A stretch of DNA of 64,000 nt from Synechococcus sp. A10-1-5-1 (GCF_023115425.1 NZ_CP096032.1:1178001-1242000), one strand, 5' to 3'; counted from the stretch's first letter, positions 38,988 through 49,565 are shown. Made by a program: numbers and translations. Notes: generated by a model from the sequence alone, not told the origin.

Positions 38988-40765
38988 ACGACAGCCTGAT
39001 TTGGGGTTTCAGCCTCAGCGCCAGCGGCCTGCCGCTGCTGCGACGCCTACTGCAATCAGGCGACATTGACCGTCTGGCCAGCCCGGCCAATGGCAGCCAC
39101 TGGGAAAGCGGGGAACTGCAGACCCTGCTTCAGGCCAATTGGAGCGTGAGTCGTGCCTTTGTAGCCGTCGGGGCCTGCGGTGCCATTACCCGTCTGATCG
39201 CCCCTCAGCTCAGGGACAAAGCCAGCGATCCGGCGGTGGTCGTTCTCGATCCCAGCGGACGCTTTGCGATCCCCTTGCTTGGGGGACACGAAGCAGGCGG
39301 GGAGTCCCTAGCCCAGACCCTGGCGGCCCGCTGCCAGGGAGAAGCGGTGATCACCGGAGCCGCCCATAGCGAAGGCCGTGTCGCCCTGGACAGTTTCGGT
39401 CAAGCCTGGGGCTGGAAACGGAACGGCGGCCCCTGGAACGAGCTGATGAAGGCGATCGCCCGGGGGGAAGCACTGGCCAGCCAACACCTACAGGGGAATC
39501 CCCGCTGGCAAGAGCTCCCTGGCCTGGCCCCAGGGCAAGAGCAGGCCACACAGGAGCTCTCAGTTGGCATCACGGCAGAGCGAGGCTGCCGCTGGCACCC
39601 GCCCAGCGTTTGGCTGGGCATGGGCTGCGAGCGCAATACCAGCCTGAGCCTGCTGGAGCGCTGCTGCGACAGTTTGATCCAGCAACACCAGATCGCACCG
39701 GAAGCAATCGCTGGCTTGGCCAGTGCCGATCGCAAGGCCGATGAACCAGCGCTGCTGGAGCTGGCGGAACGTCGCGGCTGGCCCCTGCGCTGCTTCAGCG
39801 CTGAACGCCTGGCTCCTGTGGCTGTGCCCAACCCATCCGCGGTAGTGGCCGCAGAACTGGGGACGGCCAGCGTGGCAGAAGCCTCGGCCCTGCTCGCCGC
39901 GGGCCCTGAAGCGAGGCTGCTCGCGGAGAAACAGATCACCCGCGCCGAAGCCAAGGAGCAGGGGGCGGCGACCGCAGCATTAGCCCAGGCCGCAAGCCAG
40001 TGGGCACCCCATCGCGGCCAGCTGCACCTGATTGGCAGTGGGCCCGGACGCCTGGACCTCTTAACCCCCGACGCCAAAGCGGCCTTAAGTCAGAGCTGCG
40101 TCTGGGTGGGCTATGGGCTCTACCTGGATTTGCTCGAACCGCTGCGGCGGCCGGATCAACTACGCAGTGACGGGCAACTCACGCAGGAGCGGGAACGCTG
40201 CAAAGAAGCCCTGATACTGGCCTGCGAGGGACAGACCGTCTCCTTGATTTCCTCGGGTGACAGCGGGATCTACGGAATGGCCGGTCTAGCCCTGGAGCTC
40301 TGGCTGGAGCTAGATCCAGCCGATCGACCCAGCTTTGAAGTTCACCCCGGCCTCTCGGCCCTACAGGTCGCCGCAGCCCGGGCAGGGGCACCGTTGATGC
40401 ACGACTTCTGCACCATCAGCCTGAGCGACCGTCTAACGCCCTGGGCTGTGATCGAAAAGCGCCTGGAGGCAGCGGCCGCAGGCGACTTTGTTGTCGCTCT
40501 CTACAACCCACGCTCCAAAGGCAGGGATTGGCAACTGGAGCGCGCCCAACAACTTCTACTCACCGGCAGATCCGAGACCACCCCTGTGGTCCTGGCGCGC
40601 CAACTGGGCCGCCCCGAAGAGCAGGTGACCCTGCACGAACTGGGCAGCCTTCCCATCGAGCAGGTGGACATGCTCACCCTGGTGATGGTGGGCAACAGCA
40701 GCAGCCGCGCAGAATCTGGCCGGATGGTTACCCCGCGGGGGTATCCAGGCGCTGAGCTGCAGTGA
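38984..40765 (+). CDS. cobJ: Fused CbiG and precorrin-3B C17-methyltransferase
   Basis: A 593-residue fusion. Residues about 1-330 are CbiG-like (cobalt-precorrin-5A hydrolase; GACGAITRLIAPQLRDKASD, PLLGGHEAGGESLAQTLAAR, WLGMGCERNTSLSLLERCCD). Residues 345-590 are a CobJ/CbiH methyltransferase (LHLIGSGPGRLDLLTPDAKA, SSGDSGIYGMAGLALELWLE). The pair acts in corrin ring contraction, part of B12 (pseudocobalamin) synthesis. Fusions of this kind are common in cyanobacteria. It overlaps the lipoprotein gene by 4 bp. Confidence 0.93.
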   Translation: MNDSLIWGFSLSASGLPLLRRLLQSGDIDRLASPANGSHWESGELQTLLQANWSVSRAFVAVGACGAITRLIAPQLRDKASDPAVVVLDPSGRFAIPLLGGHEAGGESLAQTLAARCQGEAVITGAAHSEGRVALDSFGQAWGWKRNGGPWNELMKAIARGEALASQHLQGNPRWQELPGLAPGQEQATQELSVGITAERGCRWHPPSVWLGMGCERNTSLSLLERCCDSLIQQHQIAPEAIAGLASADRKADEPALLELAERRGWPLRCFSAERLAPVAVPNPSAVVAAELGTASVAEASALLAAGPEARLLAEKQITRAEAKEQGAATAALAQAASQWAPHRGQLHLIGSGPGRLDLLTPDAKAALSQSCVWVGYGLYLDLLEPLRRPDQLRSDGQLTQERERCKEALILACEGQTVSLISSGDSGIYGMAGLALELWLELDPADRPSFEVHPGLSALQVAAARAGAPLMHDFCTISLSDRLTPWAVIEKRLEAAAAGDFVVALYNPRSKGRDWQLERAQQLLLTGRSETTPVVLARQLGRPEEQVTLHELGSLPIEQVDMLTLVMVGNSSSRAESGRMVTPRGYPGAELQ

Positions 40766-40768
40766 GAA

Positions 40769-40842
40769 TCGGGATGACAGGATTCGAACCTGCGGCCCCT
40801 TCGTCCCGAACGAAGTGCGCTACCAAGCTGCGCTACATCCCG
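40769..40842 (-). tRNA. tRNA-Pro (CGG)
   Basis: A 74-nt tRNA with acceptor stem CGGGATG / CATCCCG, anticodon stem CTTCG / CGAAG enclosing loop TTCGGGA (anticodon CGG) and T-loop GTTCGAATC. CCA is not encoded. It lies between cobJ and lipA. Confidence 0.95.
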
Positions 40843-40925
40843 ATGGGCGGAGTGTAGGAGATGGTGGCCCAGTCGCTTCCTAGAGTCAGCAAGCCCTTTG
40901 GTGCCTTCGGCGCGCTCAAGATCCC

Positions 40926-41795
40926 TTGCTGAAACCCGACTGGCTGCGCGTTAAAGCTCCCCAGCGGGAACGCATCGGTGAGGTGGCCGATCTGCTGCTG
41001 GATCTCAAACTCAACACCGTTTGCCAGGAAGCCAGCTGCCCCAACATCGGCGAATGCTTTGCCGGAGGCACAGCGACCTTTTTGATCATGGGTCCGGGCT
41101 GTACCCGGGCCTGCCCTTACTGCGATATCGATTTCGATAAGAGCGTTCGCAGCCTTGATCCGACCGAGCCCGAGCGGCTGGGCGAAGCCACCGCTCGGCT
41201 TGGCCTCAAGCATGTGGTGATTACCTCGGTGAACCGGGACGACCTCAGTGATGGCGGAGCCAGCCAATTCGTGGCCTGCATCGAGGCCGTTCGCCAGCGC
41301 TCTCCCCAGACCACCATCGAGCTCTTAATCCCCGATTTCTGCGGGGACTGGAACGCCCTGGCCACGGTCATGGAGGCCGGACCCGATGTCCTGAACCACA
41401 ACATCGAAACCGTCCCCCGGCTCTACAAAAAAGCCAGGCCCCAGGGCATTTACGAACGCTCCTTGGAGCTGCTGCTGCAGGTGCGGGAGCGCTGGCCTAA
41501 GGCCTACAGCAAATCCGGGTTGATGGTGGGCCTGGGTGAGAGTGATGAGGAGGTCATGGAGACCCTGCAGGATCTGCGCGAGCACCGGGTCGACATCGTC
41601 ACCATCGGCCAGTACCTCTCCCCAGGACCAAAGCACCTTCCGGTGGATCGCTTTGTCACCCCGGAGCAATTCGAGCGCTTCCGGCTCCACGGCGAGCAAG
41701 AGCTGGGCTTCCTGCAGGTGGTCAGCACTCCCTTGACCCGCAGCAGCTATCACGCCGGTGAGGTGCAGCGACTGATGCAGCTGCACCCTCGCTAG
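40926..41795 (+). CDS. lipA: Lipoyl synthase
   Basis: Radical-SAM enzyme inserting sulfur into octanoyl groups on E2 and H proteins. The auxiliary cluster cysteines are 33, 38 and 44 ([14 protein letters not shown]); the radical-SAM cluster cysteines are 59, 63 and 66 (CTRACPYC). The conserved C-terminal RSSYHAGEV motif is present. The 289-residue length is normal. The start is TTG at 40926. Some cyanobacteria carry two lipA genes; only one is in this window. Confidence 0.95.
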   Translation: MLKPDWLRVKAPQRERIGEVADLLLDLKLNTVCQEASCPNIGECFAGGTATFLIMGPGCTRACPYCDIDFDKSVRSLDPTEPERLGEATARLGLKHVVITSVNRDDLSDGGASQFVACIEAVRQRSPQTTIELLIPDFCGDWNALATVMEAGPDVLNHNIETVPRLYKKARPQGIYERSLELLLQVRERWPKAYSKSGLMVGLGESDEEVMETLQDLREHRVDIVTIGQYLSPGPKHLPVDRFVTPEQFERFRLHGEQELGFLQVVSTPLTRSSYHAGEVQRLMQLHPR

Positions 41796-41802
41796 GGCTG
41801 GC

Positions 41803-41988
41803 TTAGGCCAGGGGTTCCAGTAGAAATTCGGCTTCCAATGCCTGGGCCTCGGGACTCTGGCCCAGCGCATCGAGGCGTTGATTCACCAGGCTCACAGGGG
41901 CGTCTAAGCGAACACAGTGTTCGAGCAAGGCCAGTGTCATCTGGCGAGCGAACAGCTGCTGAAAGGGTTGGGCGAACTCAGGAGGCAT
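41803..41988 (-). CDS. Small hypothetical protein
   Basis: A 61-residue soluble, helix-rich protein (FAQPFQQLFARQMTLALLEH). No family is recognised. It is downstream of glsF on the same strand, 130 bp away, and convergent with lipA. Its reading frame shows GC3-biased codons like nearby genes. A real but undescribed small gene is likely; chance is possible. Confidence 0.5.
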   Translation of the reverse strand: MPPEFAQPFQQLFARQMTLALLEHCVRLDAPVSLVNQRLDALGQSPEAQALEAEFLLEPLA

Positions 41989-42118
41989 GGCTCCGTTGCA
42001 GGTGCCGGAACGCTATGGAAGGTCTCAACTTGCAGCGGTCGGGCCAGCCGAACCAAGGGGTGGGGTCAGCCGACCCCCTGGTGCAGCAACCGAACAAAAT
42101 GGACGGTGAACCGGCGGC

Positions 42119-45100
42119 TTAGGCCGCCACCGCCTGCCGCTCAGCCAAGCCGACGTTGGCCTTCTCGCTGGGGGGGACGAGGACCTTGAAGCGCTCCTTC
42201 CAGCCGGACCAATCCGCGAGGATCGTGGCGGCCTTGGTGCTGCCGGTGGCTGCGACATGAGCCTCCAGCAGGGGCTTGAGCATGGCCTCCTGCTCCGGGG
42301 TACTGAGGGCACAGATCTCGACGATCTCGGGGTTCACCCGATCGCGCAGACCACCGGTCTCATCCAGAACAAACGTGACTCCACCGGTCATGCCGGCGCC
42401 GACGTTGCGGCCAGTGCTGCCGAGCACCACGACCACACCACCGGTCATGTATTCACAGCAGTGGTCGCCGGCACCTTCCACCACGGTCTTGGCACCACTG
42501 TTCCGAACAGCGAAGCGTTCGCCGGCGCGGCCGAGGGCGAAGAGCTCACCGCCGGTGGCGCCGTAGAGGCAGGTGTTCCCGAGGATCACCTGGGCACCGG
42601 GATCATTGCCGCCCGCAGGGGGAACCACGGTGAGGCGACCGCCATTGATGCCCTTGCCGACGTAGTCGTTGGCTTCACCCACCAGGCGCACATTCATGCC
42701 CTGAACGGTGAAGGCACCGAAGCTCTGACCAGCAGCGCCCTCATAGGTGAGGTCGAGCTGGCCCTTGAAACCGGTGTTGCCATGGCGTGCCGCGATCTCA
42801 CCGCCGAGGCGGGCGCAGACGCTGCGATCGGTGTTGATGATCGGCAGGGTCCGGGCCAGCTGGCCTTGGTTCTCGATGGCGGCCATCAGCTCGGCGTCAG
42901 CCAGCAGCTGATCTTCCAGGATCACGCCGTTGCCATGGGCTGCCTCGGCATGACGCAACCAGCCGCGATCAGCCGCCTGAGGAATGGGATCCAACAGGCA
43001 GGAGAGGTCGAGGGCCTTGGTTTTGGCCAACTGCACGGCGCGGGGCTTCAGCAGATCCGAGCGGCCGATCAGGTCCTCCAGGCGGGCCACGCCCAGGACG
43101 CTCATCAGCTGACGCACCTCCTCAGCCACAAACAGGAAGAAATTGACCACCTGCTCCGGCAGACCGGTGAAGCGCTTGCGCAGGGCTTCCTTCTGGGTGG
43201 CCACCCCGACCGGGCAGTTATTGGTGTGGCAAACGCGGGCCATGATGCAGCCCTCGGCGATCATCGCGATCGAACCGAAGCCATATTCCTCAGCACCCAG
43301 CAGGGCCGCAACCACCACATCCCAGCCGGTCTTGAGGCCGCCGTCGGCCCGCAGCAACACGCGATCGCGTAGGCCGTTCTCGAGCAGGGCCCGGTGCACC
43401 TCGGTCAAGCCGAGTTCCCAGGGACCGCCAGCGTGCTTAATCGAGCTCAGGGGCGAGGCGCCGGTGCCACCGTCATGGCCAGAGATCTGGATGACGTCAG
43501 CATTGGCCTTGGCGACACCCGCCGCAATAGTGCCAATGCCGATCTCGGCCACCAGCTTCACGCTCACCTTGGCGGCGGGGTGCACCTGGTGCAGGTCATG
43601 AATGAGCTGCGCCAGATCTTCGATTGAATAGATGTCGTGGTGGGGCGGGGGTGAGATCAGAGCCACCCCAGGCTTGCTGTTGCGCAGCCAGGCGATGTAA
43701 GGGTCGACCTTCGGACCCGGGAGCTGTCCGCCTTCACCGGGCTTCGCGCCCTGAGCCACCTTGATCTCGAGCTGCTTGCCACTGCGCAGGTATTCGGGGG
43801 TGACCCCGAAGCGACCCGAGGCGATCTGCTTAATCGCCGAGCAGGCCGTATCGCCATTGCGGAGCCCCTTGATCGAGGGCAAGGTGGCCGAGAGGCCCTC
43901 CGCATTCACGTCGCCGAGGACGTTGAAGCGTGCTGGGTCTTCACCACCCTCACCGCTGTTGCTCTTACCGCCGATGCGGTTCATGGCCACCGCCAACACC
44001 TCGTGGGCTTCGCGGGAGAGCGCACCCAGGCTCATGCCGCCGGTGCAGAAGCGCTCACAGATGCTCTCGATGCTCTCGACCTGATCGAGGGGAAGCGGCG
44101 TGGCGGCGGGCTGCAGTTCCAGCAGATCCCGCAGGGCCGTGACCGGACGGTTCTCCACAAGGGTCTTGTAGGTGGAGAAGTGGTCGTAACCAGGGCCCTG
44201 CTTGATGGCGGCGTGGAGCGCCTTGGTCATCTCCGGGCTGTTGAGGTGGTACTCGCCGCCCGTGCGGTACTGCACAAAGCCCATGAACTCGAGCTTGGTG
44301 CGATTGAGTTCTGGGAAGGCCTTGGCGTGGAAAGTCAGGGTCTCGCTCGCCAATTCCGCCAGGCTCAAGCCAGCCACACGGCTGGTGGTGCCCTTGAAGG
44401 CCCGCTCAATCAGATCCGCACCGACACCGATCGCCTCGAAGATCTGAGCGCCGTGATAGCTGGCCAGCAGGGAAATGCCGATCTTGGAGAGGATCTTGCG
44501 CAGACCGTCTTCCAGGGCCTTGCGCACATTCGCCTGGACCTGATCTGGGGTGAGGGCCGGCAGTTTGCCCCGTTCGATCAGCTTCTGGGTCTTGGGATGA
44601 GCCAGCCAATGGCGGGTGGTCTCCCAGGTCAGCCAGGGGCAGACCGCGCTGGCGCCATAGCCAATCAGGCAAGCCAGATGGTGAGTGCTCCAGCACTGGG
44701 CGGTTTCAGCCACCAGGGAGGTCTGCAGCCGCAGACCTTGCTTCAGAAGGTGATGGTGAACCGCACCAACCGCCAGCAGGGGCGGGATATAGGAGGTCGT
44801 CGCCGTGATCCCACGGTCGGAGAGCACCAGGATCTGGTTGCCGCTGCGCACTGCGGCTTCCGCGTCACTGCAGAGCTGGGCCAGCGCCACCTCTAGGCCA
44901 GCTGGTCCGCCGCTGATCGGCATCAGGGTCGAGAGGGTGCGGCTCGCAAGTCCCTGTTGGGTGGCTGCCGCCAGCTCGGCCTCGTTGAGGATCGGGCTGT
45001 TGAGATGCAGAACCTCTGCAGCTGAAGCATCGGGCTTGAGGGGGGAGCCCCGCTTACCCAGGTGCATCTCCAGGCTCATCACCAGCTTCTCCCGCAGGGG

Positions 45101-46702
45101 ATCAATCGGCGGGTTGGTGACCTGAGCGAAGCGCTGTTTGAAGTAGTCGTAGAGCAGGTGGGGCTTATCGGAGAGCACCGCCAAGGGGATGTCATCGCCC
45201 ATGCAGTAGGTGGGCTCCTTGGCGGCACCGGCCATGTCCTCGATCACCAGATCGAAGTCCTCGGCGGTGAAGCCAAAGGCAGTTTGCTGCTGCAGCAGCT
45301 CGAGATCCCCCAGCTCTCGCTCCTGCATCCAGGGCAAAGCGCTCAAGGTGCGGCGATGCTCAGCCAGCCACTGGCCATAGGGGTGACGCGACGCCACCTC
45401 CTGCTTGACGTCCCAGTTGTGGAGCAGACGGCCGTTCTCGAGGTCGACAGCCAGCATCTGGCCGGGGCCAAGACGCCCCTTCTCGATGATCCGGCTTTCT
45501 TCGAGCTCCACAACACCGGTTTCAGAGCCCATCACCACAAAACCGTCATTGGTGATGCAGTAACGGGCGGGCCGCAGACCGTTGCGGTCCAGGGTGGCGC
45601 CGACGCTGCGGCCATCGGCAAAGACCAGCAGGGCTGGACCATCCCAGGGTTCCTGGGTGCAGGCCGAGTACTCGTAAAAGGCTGTGACCTCTGGCTTATC
45701 CGCCAGGGCAGGCTGATCGCGGAAGGCCTCCGGCACAAGGGTGAGCAGGCTCTCGGTGATCGGGCGACCACTGCGGACCAGCAGCTCCAGGGTTGCATCG
45801 AGGTTGGCGGAGTCGCTGAAGGCGGCATTCACCACCGGCTTGAGGTCAGCAGCGGCATCGCCCCAAACCGCATCAAGGTCCGCTTCGGCGGCCCGAGCCC
45901 AGTTCAGGTTCCCCAGCAGGGTATTGATCTCCCCGTTGTGGCCGAGCAGACGCATCGGCTGGGCCAGGGGCCAGCGAGGCAGGGTGTTGGTGCTGAAGCG
46001 ACGGTGATAGACCGCAAAGCTCACTGCAAAGCGCTCATCGCGGAGGTCGCCATAGAAGGCGGAGAGAACCTCCGAGCGAACCATGCCCTTGTAGACGACG
46101 GTCCGACCGCTCAGCGAGGCGAAGTAGAGGTCGCTAGGCACCGCACCCCAGACGCTGCGGGCGCGATCACCACAGCGGCGCCGCAGACGGAAGAGCAACG
46201 CTTCGAGGGCATCGCCGTCGCACTCCGCGGAGAGCAGCCACTGCTCAATCACCGGAGCAGTCCCGCGGGCCAAAGGACCCAAGACGCTGGGGTCGACGGG
46301 GACCGCGCGCCAGCCCAGGCTGCGCAACCCCAAGGACTGTGCTTCCTCGTCGCAAAACGCTTTGGCCTGATCGCGCTTGCCGGCCTCGGCAGGCAAGAAC
46401 ACCATGCCCAAACCCCGAGTGGCGCCGGATGTGCCGGCGGCTTCAGGCCAGACCGCCTCGAGATAGGACCAAGGAATGCCGCAGAGAACGCCTGCACCAT
46501 CGCCAGAGTCGCCGTCGCCGCCGCAGCCGCCGCGGTGCTCCATGCAGTCCAGGCCACGCAGGGCCTGCTTCAGCACCCAGTGGCTGGTCTCACCCTTGAG
46601 GTTCGCCAGGAAGCCAACGCCGCAAGCGTCCTTCTCGCCAGCCACCTCGAGCGGAGCGGGGCTGTCGCAATGGGGCCAAACAGGACGAGAAGACAGCGGC
46701 AT
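42119..46702 (-). CDS. glsF: Ferredoxin-dependent glutamate synthase
   Basis: A 1527-residue Fd-GOGAT that makes two glutamates from glutamine and 2-oxoglutarate using reduced ferredoxin. The N-terminal nucleophile, after propeptide removal, is Cys27 (KDACGVGFLANLKGE). The FMN domain and 3Fe-4S cysteines (CIMARVCHTNNCPVG) are present; the C-terminal GXGXG-type beta-helix is complete (GGVVVVLGSTGRNVGAGMTG). This is the central step of nitrogen assimilation. No small NADPH subunit gene is adjacent, which suits the ferredoxin type. Confidence 0.96.
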   Translation of the reverse strand: MPLSSRPVWPHCDSPAPLEVAGEKDACGVGFLANLKGETSHWVLKQALRGLDCMEHRGGCGGDGDSGDGAGVLCGIPWSYLEAVWPEAAGTSGATRGLGMVFLPAEAGKRDQAKAFCDEEAQSLGLRSLGWRAVPVDPSVLGPLARGTAPVIEQWLLSAECDGDALEALLFRLRRRCGDRARSVWGAVPSDLYFASLSGRTVVYKGMVRSEVLSAFYGDLRDERFAVSFAVYHRRFSTNTLPRWPLAQPMRLLGHNGEINTLLGNLNWARAAEADLDAVWGDAAADLKPVVNAAFSDSANLDATLELLVRSGRPITESLLTLVPEAFRDQPALADKPEVTAFYEYSACTQEPWDGPALLVFADGRSVGATLDRNGLRPARYCITNDGFVVMGSETGVVELEESRIIEKGRLGPGQMLAVDLENGRLLHNWDVKQEVASRHPYGQWLAEHRRTLSALPWMQERELGDLELLQQQTAFGFTAEDFDLVIEDMAGAAKEPTYCMGDDIPLAVLSDKPHLLYDYFKQRFAQVTNPPIDPLREKLVMSLEMHLGKRGSPLKPDASAAEVLHLNSPILNEAELAAATQQGLASRTLSTLMPISGGPAGLEVALAQLCSDAEAAVRSGNQILVLSDRGITATTSYIPPLLAVGAVHHHLLKQGLRLQTSLVAETAQCWSTHHLACLIGYGASAVCPWLTWETTRHWLAHPKTQKLIERGKLPALTPDQVQANVRKALEDGLRKILSKIGISLLASYHGAQIFEAIGVGADLIERAFKGTTSRVAGLSLAELASETLTFHAKAFPELNRTKLEFMGFVQYRTGGEYHLNSPEMTKALHAAIKQGPGYDHFSTYKTLVENRPVTALRDLLELQPAATPLPLDQVESIESICERFCTGGMSLGALSREAHEVLAVAMNRIGGKSNSGEGGEDPARFNVLGDVNAEGLSATLPSIKGLRNGDTACSAIKQIASGRFGVTPEYLRSGKQLEIKVAQGAKPGEGGQLPGPKVDPYIAWLRNSKPGVALISPPPHHDIYSIEDLAQLIHDLHQVHPAAKVSVKLVAEIGIGTIAAGVAKANADVIQISGHDGGTGASPLSSIKHAGGPWELGLTEVHRALLENGLRDRVLLRADGGLKTGWDVVVAALLGAEEYGFGSIAMIAEGCIMARVCHTNNCPVGVATQKEALRKRFTGLPEQVVNFFLFVAEEVRQLMSVLGVARLEDLIGRSDLLKPRAVQLAKTKALDLSCLLDPIPQAADRGWLRHAEAAHGNGVILEDQLLADAELMAAIENQGQLARTLPIINTDRSVCARLGGEIAARHGNTGFKGQLDLTYEGAAGQSFGAFTVQGMNVRLVGEANDYVGKGINGGRLTVVPPAGGNDPGAQVILGNTCLYGATGGELFALGRAGERFAVRNSGAKTVVEGAGDHCCEYMTGGVVVVLGSTGRNVGAGMTGGVTFVLDETGGLRDRVNPEIVEICALSTPEQEAMLKPLLEAHVAATGSTKAATILADWSGWKERFKVLVPPSEKANVGLAERQAVAA

Positions 46703-46925
46703 AGCCCAGCGACAACAGGTCTATCGGTAGTAACGAAGCAGCCGGGTCGACGGCCTGTTCTGAAGGCCTTCAGTCCCGCCGAACCGAACGGAAGGCGACG
46801 AATCGCCCTAAACCGCGGTCCCGCTGCGAACTTCTGAATCTAAAAGCTGGACCACCTTCAGCGAAAGTCAGTCCTGGCGGAGCGCCGCAACCTCGCTAGC
46901 GTTTCTGGACCCAGTGGGCTGCTTC
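46703..46925. other. Divergent intergenic region, glsF and a glycosidase gene
   Basis: A 223-bp non-coding stretch with both promoters. I looked for NtcA-type GTA-N8-TAC sites upstream of glsF and saw none clearly placed. Confidence 0.35.
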
Positions 46926-48680
46926 ATGGCATTGATGCCCGTTCTGGCAGCCCTGCATCCGGGAATTCCGCTGCTCCCGCCGCCGCCTCTGCCCGCCGAG
47001 GAGAGGCCGATTCGGCAAGCGGAAGGGTCCCTGGTTCGATCCAATGGCCTGACCCAACCAGCCCGCTGGCGCATCGAGCGTGGCGAACTGTGGCTCACCC
47101 TCGAATTTCTCGAGAACCAACTCGGAGTCCATCGCTCCAGCGGCGAGAGAGGCAGCCTGCAGCTGGAGTGGTTTGGTACCGAGATCAGCCTCTCCTCGAG
47201 ACGGCAGAAGTCCCTCGGGGATGAAGTCGCCGTTCCCGTCAGTGATCTGATGCGCCGGGTTGGCGTCCGCTTTGCGCCGTTTGGGAAAAAAGAACTGAGC
47301 TTGGAGCTGCCCGCCCGTCCGCTTCAGGCGGTGCGCGCCCGGGACAACGGGATCAGCGGCAAGCGGGTGGTGCTGGACCTCAGCGCCCCGGCCCTAGTAC
47401 GCAGCGACGATGGCCAACTGGCCATAAGTGCCGACAGCAACCGAGAGCAGCTGCAGCAACTCGCACGGCTGGGGCTGAACCCCCGCCAAGAGCGGGGCTG
47501 GCTGCTGCTGAAAGCAGATGGAGAGCGTCTGACCCTGGGGCGCCCTTGGCGCCTGGTCCTCGACCTACCCGGTGACACCGCCCTCAGCACCCTCAATCGG
47601 CCCAGCGCCAATGCAAAGAACACCGCCCTGGCAACGCTGCAACGCCAAGGCCTGGTGCTCAATCGAACGGTCGGCCGCATCGGCAACCGCCAAGTTCTGA
47701 TCAACAGCGTCCAGCTCGACCCCCGCCGGGTGCCTGTCGATATCCGCCCCCTGAACCGCCCTAACGGGATGAAGGGACTGAGCAGCCTGAGTCAGCTGGC
47801 CCGCAATGAATCAGCCCTGATTGCGATCAATGGAGGGTTCTTCAATCGGGTCAACCGGCTTCCCTTGGGGGCACTGAAAGACAACGGGCAATGGCTCTCA
47901 GGACCAATCCTGAACCGGGGGGCCGTGGGCTGGGGTGATGGTGAACTCCCTGAGTTCGATCGTCTGCGGCTCCAGGAGAGCGTGCTGGATCAACGCCAAC
48001 AACGTCTGTCACTGGTCAGCCTCAACAGCGGCTATGTCCGAAAGGGAGTAGCTCGCTACACCGAGGACTGGGGGCCTCGCTATCAACCCTTAACGGGTCA
48101 GGAGCTGGGCTTCGTGCTCCGCGATGGCGTGGTGCAACAGCGCATCGAAGCCATTCCCCAACCCGGGGTCCCGCTGCGCACCGGTGACGTGCTCTTGGTG
48201 GCCCGGGGCGGAGTCAAGGTCGACTGGCAGCCGGGGGAGCGACTGGTCCTCAGCAGCCGCTCGACGTCCATCGTTGGAGACAAACCCTTTGTTGTCGGCG
48301 GCGGACCGCTGCTGTTGCGTTCAGGGCTCGTGGCACTCAATGGCCAGGCGGAAGGGTTCAGCCCAGGCTTCATCCGCCAGGGGGCGCCGCGAACCGTCAT
48401 TGCCAGCGATGGACGCCAGCTCTGGCTGATCACCCTGCAAGGGGTGAACAATGCCGGTCCGACCTTGATGGAGACGGCCTTGCTGCTGAAGCAACAAGGT
48501 CTCAAGGAGGCCCTGAACCTCGACGGTGGCAGCTCCACCGGCTTGGTCCTTGCGGACGTTCAAACCGTGAAGGGGCGCGGGATTGCCGGATCGGTGCACA
48601 ACGGCATTGGACTGATCCCCCGCATACCGCTACCGATGCCGAACCGCCCACCCGCAAGGCTGGCCTCCAGCCCGCCCTGA
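46926..48680 (+). CDS. Phosphodiester glycosidase (NAGPA/DUF2233) family protein
   Basis: A roughly 584-residue protein with a C-terminal NAGPA domain (residues about 285-565). Its hallmarks are LIAINGGFFNRVNRLPLGAL, FVVGGGPLLLRSGLV and the LNLDGGSSTGLVL motif. The N-terminal half resembles an AMIN-like or SpoIID-like beta region (KRVVLDLSAPALVRSDDGQL), so it may bind cell-wall glycan. The start has a short hydrophobic stretch (MALMPVLAALHPGIPLL) that could be a weak signal peptide; GTG at 46914 is an alternative. Probably acts in the periplasm. Confidence 0.8.
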   Translation: MALMPVLAALHPGIPLLPPPPLPAEERPIRQAEGSLVRSNGLTQPARWRIERGELWLTLEFLENQLGVHRSSGERGSLQLEWFGTEISLSSRRQKSLGDEVAVPVSDLMRRVGVRFAPFGKKELSLELPARPLQAVRARDNGISGKRVVLDLSAPALVRSDDGQLAISADSNREQLQQLARLGLNPRQERGWLLLKADGERLTLGRPWRLVLDLPGDTALSTLNRPSANAKNTALATLQRQGLVLNRTVGRIGNRQVLINSVQLDPRRVPVDIRPLNRPNGMKGLSSLSQLARNESALIAINGGFFNRVNRLPLGALKDNGQWLSGPILNRGAVGWGDGELPEFDRLRLQESVLDQRQQRLSLVSLNSGYVRKGVARYTEDWGPRYQPLTGQELGFVLRDGVVQQRIEAIPQPGVPLRTGDVLLVARGGVKVDWQPGERLVLSSRSTSIVGDKPFVVGGGPLLLRSGLVALNGQAEGFSPGFIRQGAPRTVIASDGRQLWLITLQGVNNAGPTLMETALLLKQQGLKEALNLDGGSSTGLVLADVQTVKGRGIAGSVHNGIGLIPRIPLPMPNRPPARLASSPP

Positions 48681-48711
48681 CACACTGATTCGACCCAGCC
48701 ATTCTTTTGCC

Positions 48712-49080
48712 ATGCCCAAGGGCCAAGGCATGCAAGTCACCGCAGCGGCTGCCGCAGAGCTCGGCCGCCAAGCGGCCGTCGCCGGCACCCCGGGGATGAT
48801 GCACCTTGACCTGGTGGATGGCAGCTGCGAGCGCTGGGTGATTCGCATCCGTCCCGGCCGTCTGGCAGGCGTTCCCGTGGCACGCGCCGATGGGATCACG
48901 CTGTTCGCCCCCGGCGACCAGGAGGAGCGACTCAACACCCTCGAGCTCGACTATCGCGGTGATCTCAGCGGGGGCGGATTTCTGATCCGCACCGGCCGTG
49001 ACCACCGCGTTTGCGCTTGTGGTGCGGCCTTTGGCCCCGCTGACGAACCCTCTCCGGGTAGCAGCACCTCGACAAAGTAA
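48712..49080 (+). CDS. IscA/HesB-like protein
   Basis: A 122-residue protein of A-type Fe-S carrier fold: QVTAAAAAELGRQAAVAGTP, MMHLDLVDGSCERWVIRIRP and DYRGDLSGGGFLI. Cys44 and the pair in RVCACGAAFG could ligate a cluster, but the exact spacing differs from canonical IscA (C35, C99xC101). It lies upstream of the str operon (70 bp to rpsL). Function beyond Fe-S handling is not clear. Confidence 0.65.
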   Translation: MPKGQGMQVTAAAAAELGRQAAVAGTPGMMHLDLVDGSCERWVIRIRPGRLAGVPVARADGITLFAPGDQEERLNTLELDYRGDLSGGGFLIRTGRDHRVCACGAAFGPADEPSPGSSTSTK

Positions 49081-49149
49081 TGTGGCGGATTGTCGAAACG
49101 GTCGGCTCCCCGACCTCGCTTCCGGCCCCTCGAAAACTCCCGGCCCTCG

Positions 49150-49524
49150 ATGCCCACGATTCAGCAGCTGATCCGCAGTGAGCGGACGCGCCTTACCCGC
49201 AAGACCAAGTCGCCCGCACTGCGCTCCTGCCCTGAGCGCCGTGGTGTCTGCACCCGCGTTTACACCTCAACCCCCAAGAAGCCCAACTCGGCTCTGCGGA
49301 AGGTGGCTCGTGTGCGCCTGACCTCCGGCTTCGAGGTGACCGCCTATATCCCCGGTATCGGCCACAACCTTCAGGAACACTCCGTGGTGATGATCCGCGG
49401 CGGTCGTGTGAAGGATCTGCCCGGCGTCCGCTACCACATCATTCGCGGCACCCTGGACACCGCTGGTGTGAAAGACCGTCGTCAGTCCCGCTCCAAGTAC
49501 GGCGCCAAAACCCCCAAGGATTGA
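49150..49524 (+). CDS. rpsL: 30S ribosomal protein S12
   Basis: A 124-residue S12 with the family start [15 protein letters not shown] and the streptomycin-region [28 protein letters not shown]. The ATG at 49150 is chosen over in-frame upstream codons. First gene of the str operon; the decoding centre protein. Confidence 0.97.
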   Translation: MPTIQQLIRSERTRLTRKTKSPALRSCPERRGVCTRVYTSTPKKPNSALRKVARVRLTSGFEVTAYIPGIGHNLQEHSVVMIRGGRVKDLPGVRYHIIRGTLDTAGVKDRRQSRSKYGAKTPKD

Positions 49525-49565
49525 TCTCCTTCGACGTTCGTTTCTGACTTCCTCCCCTTAGCTCT

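Noticed and set aside
45062-46837. 591-aa open frame on the plus strand opposite glsF
   Set aside because: Complete antisense overlap with a strongly supported enzyme gene; composition matches a GC-rich shadow frame with no recognisable domain.
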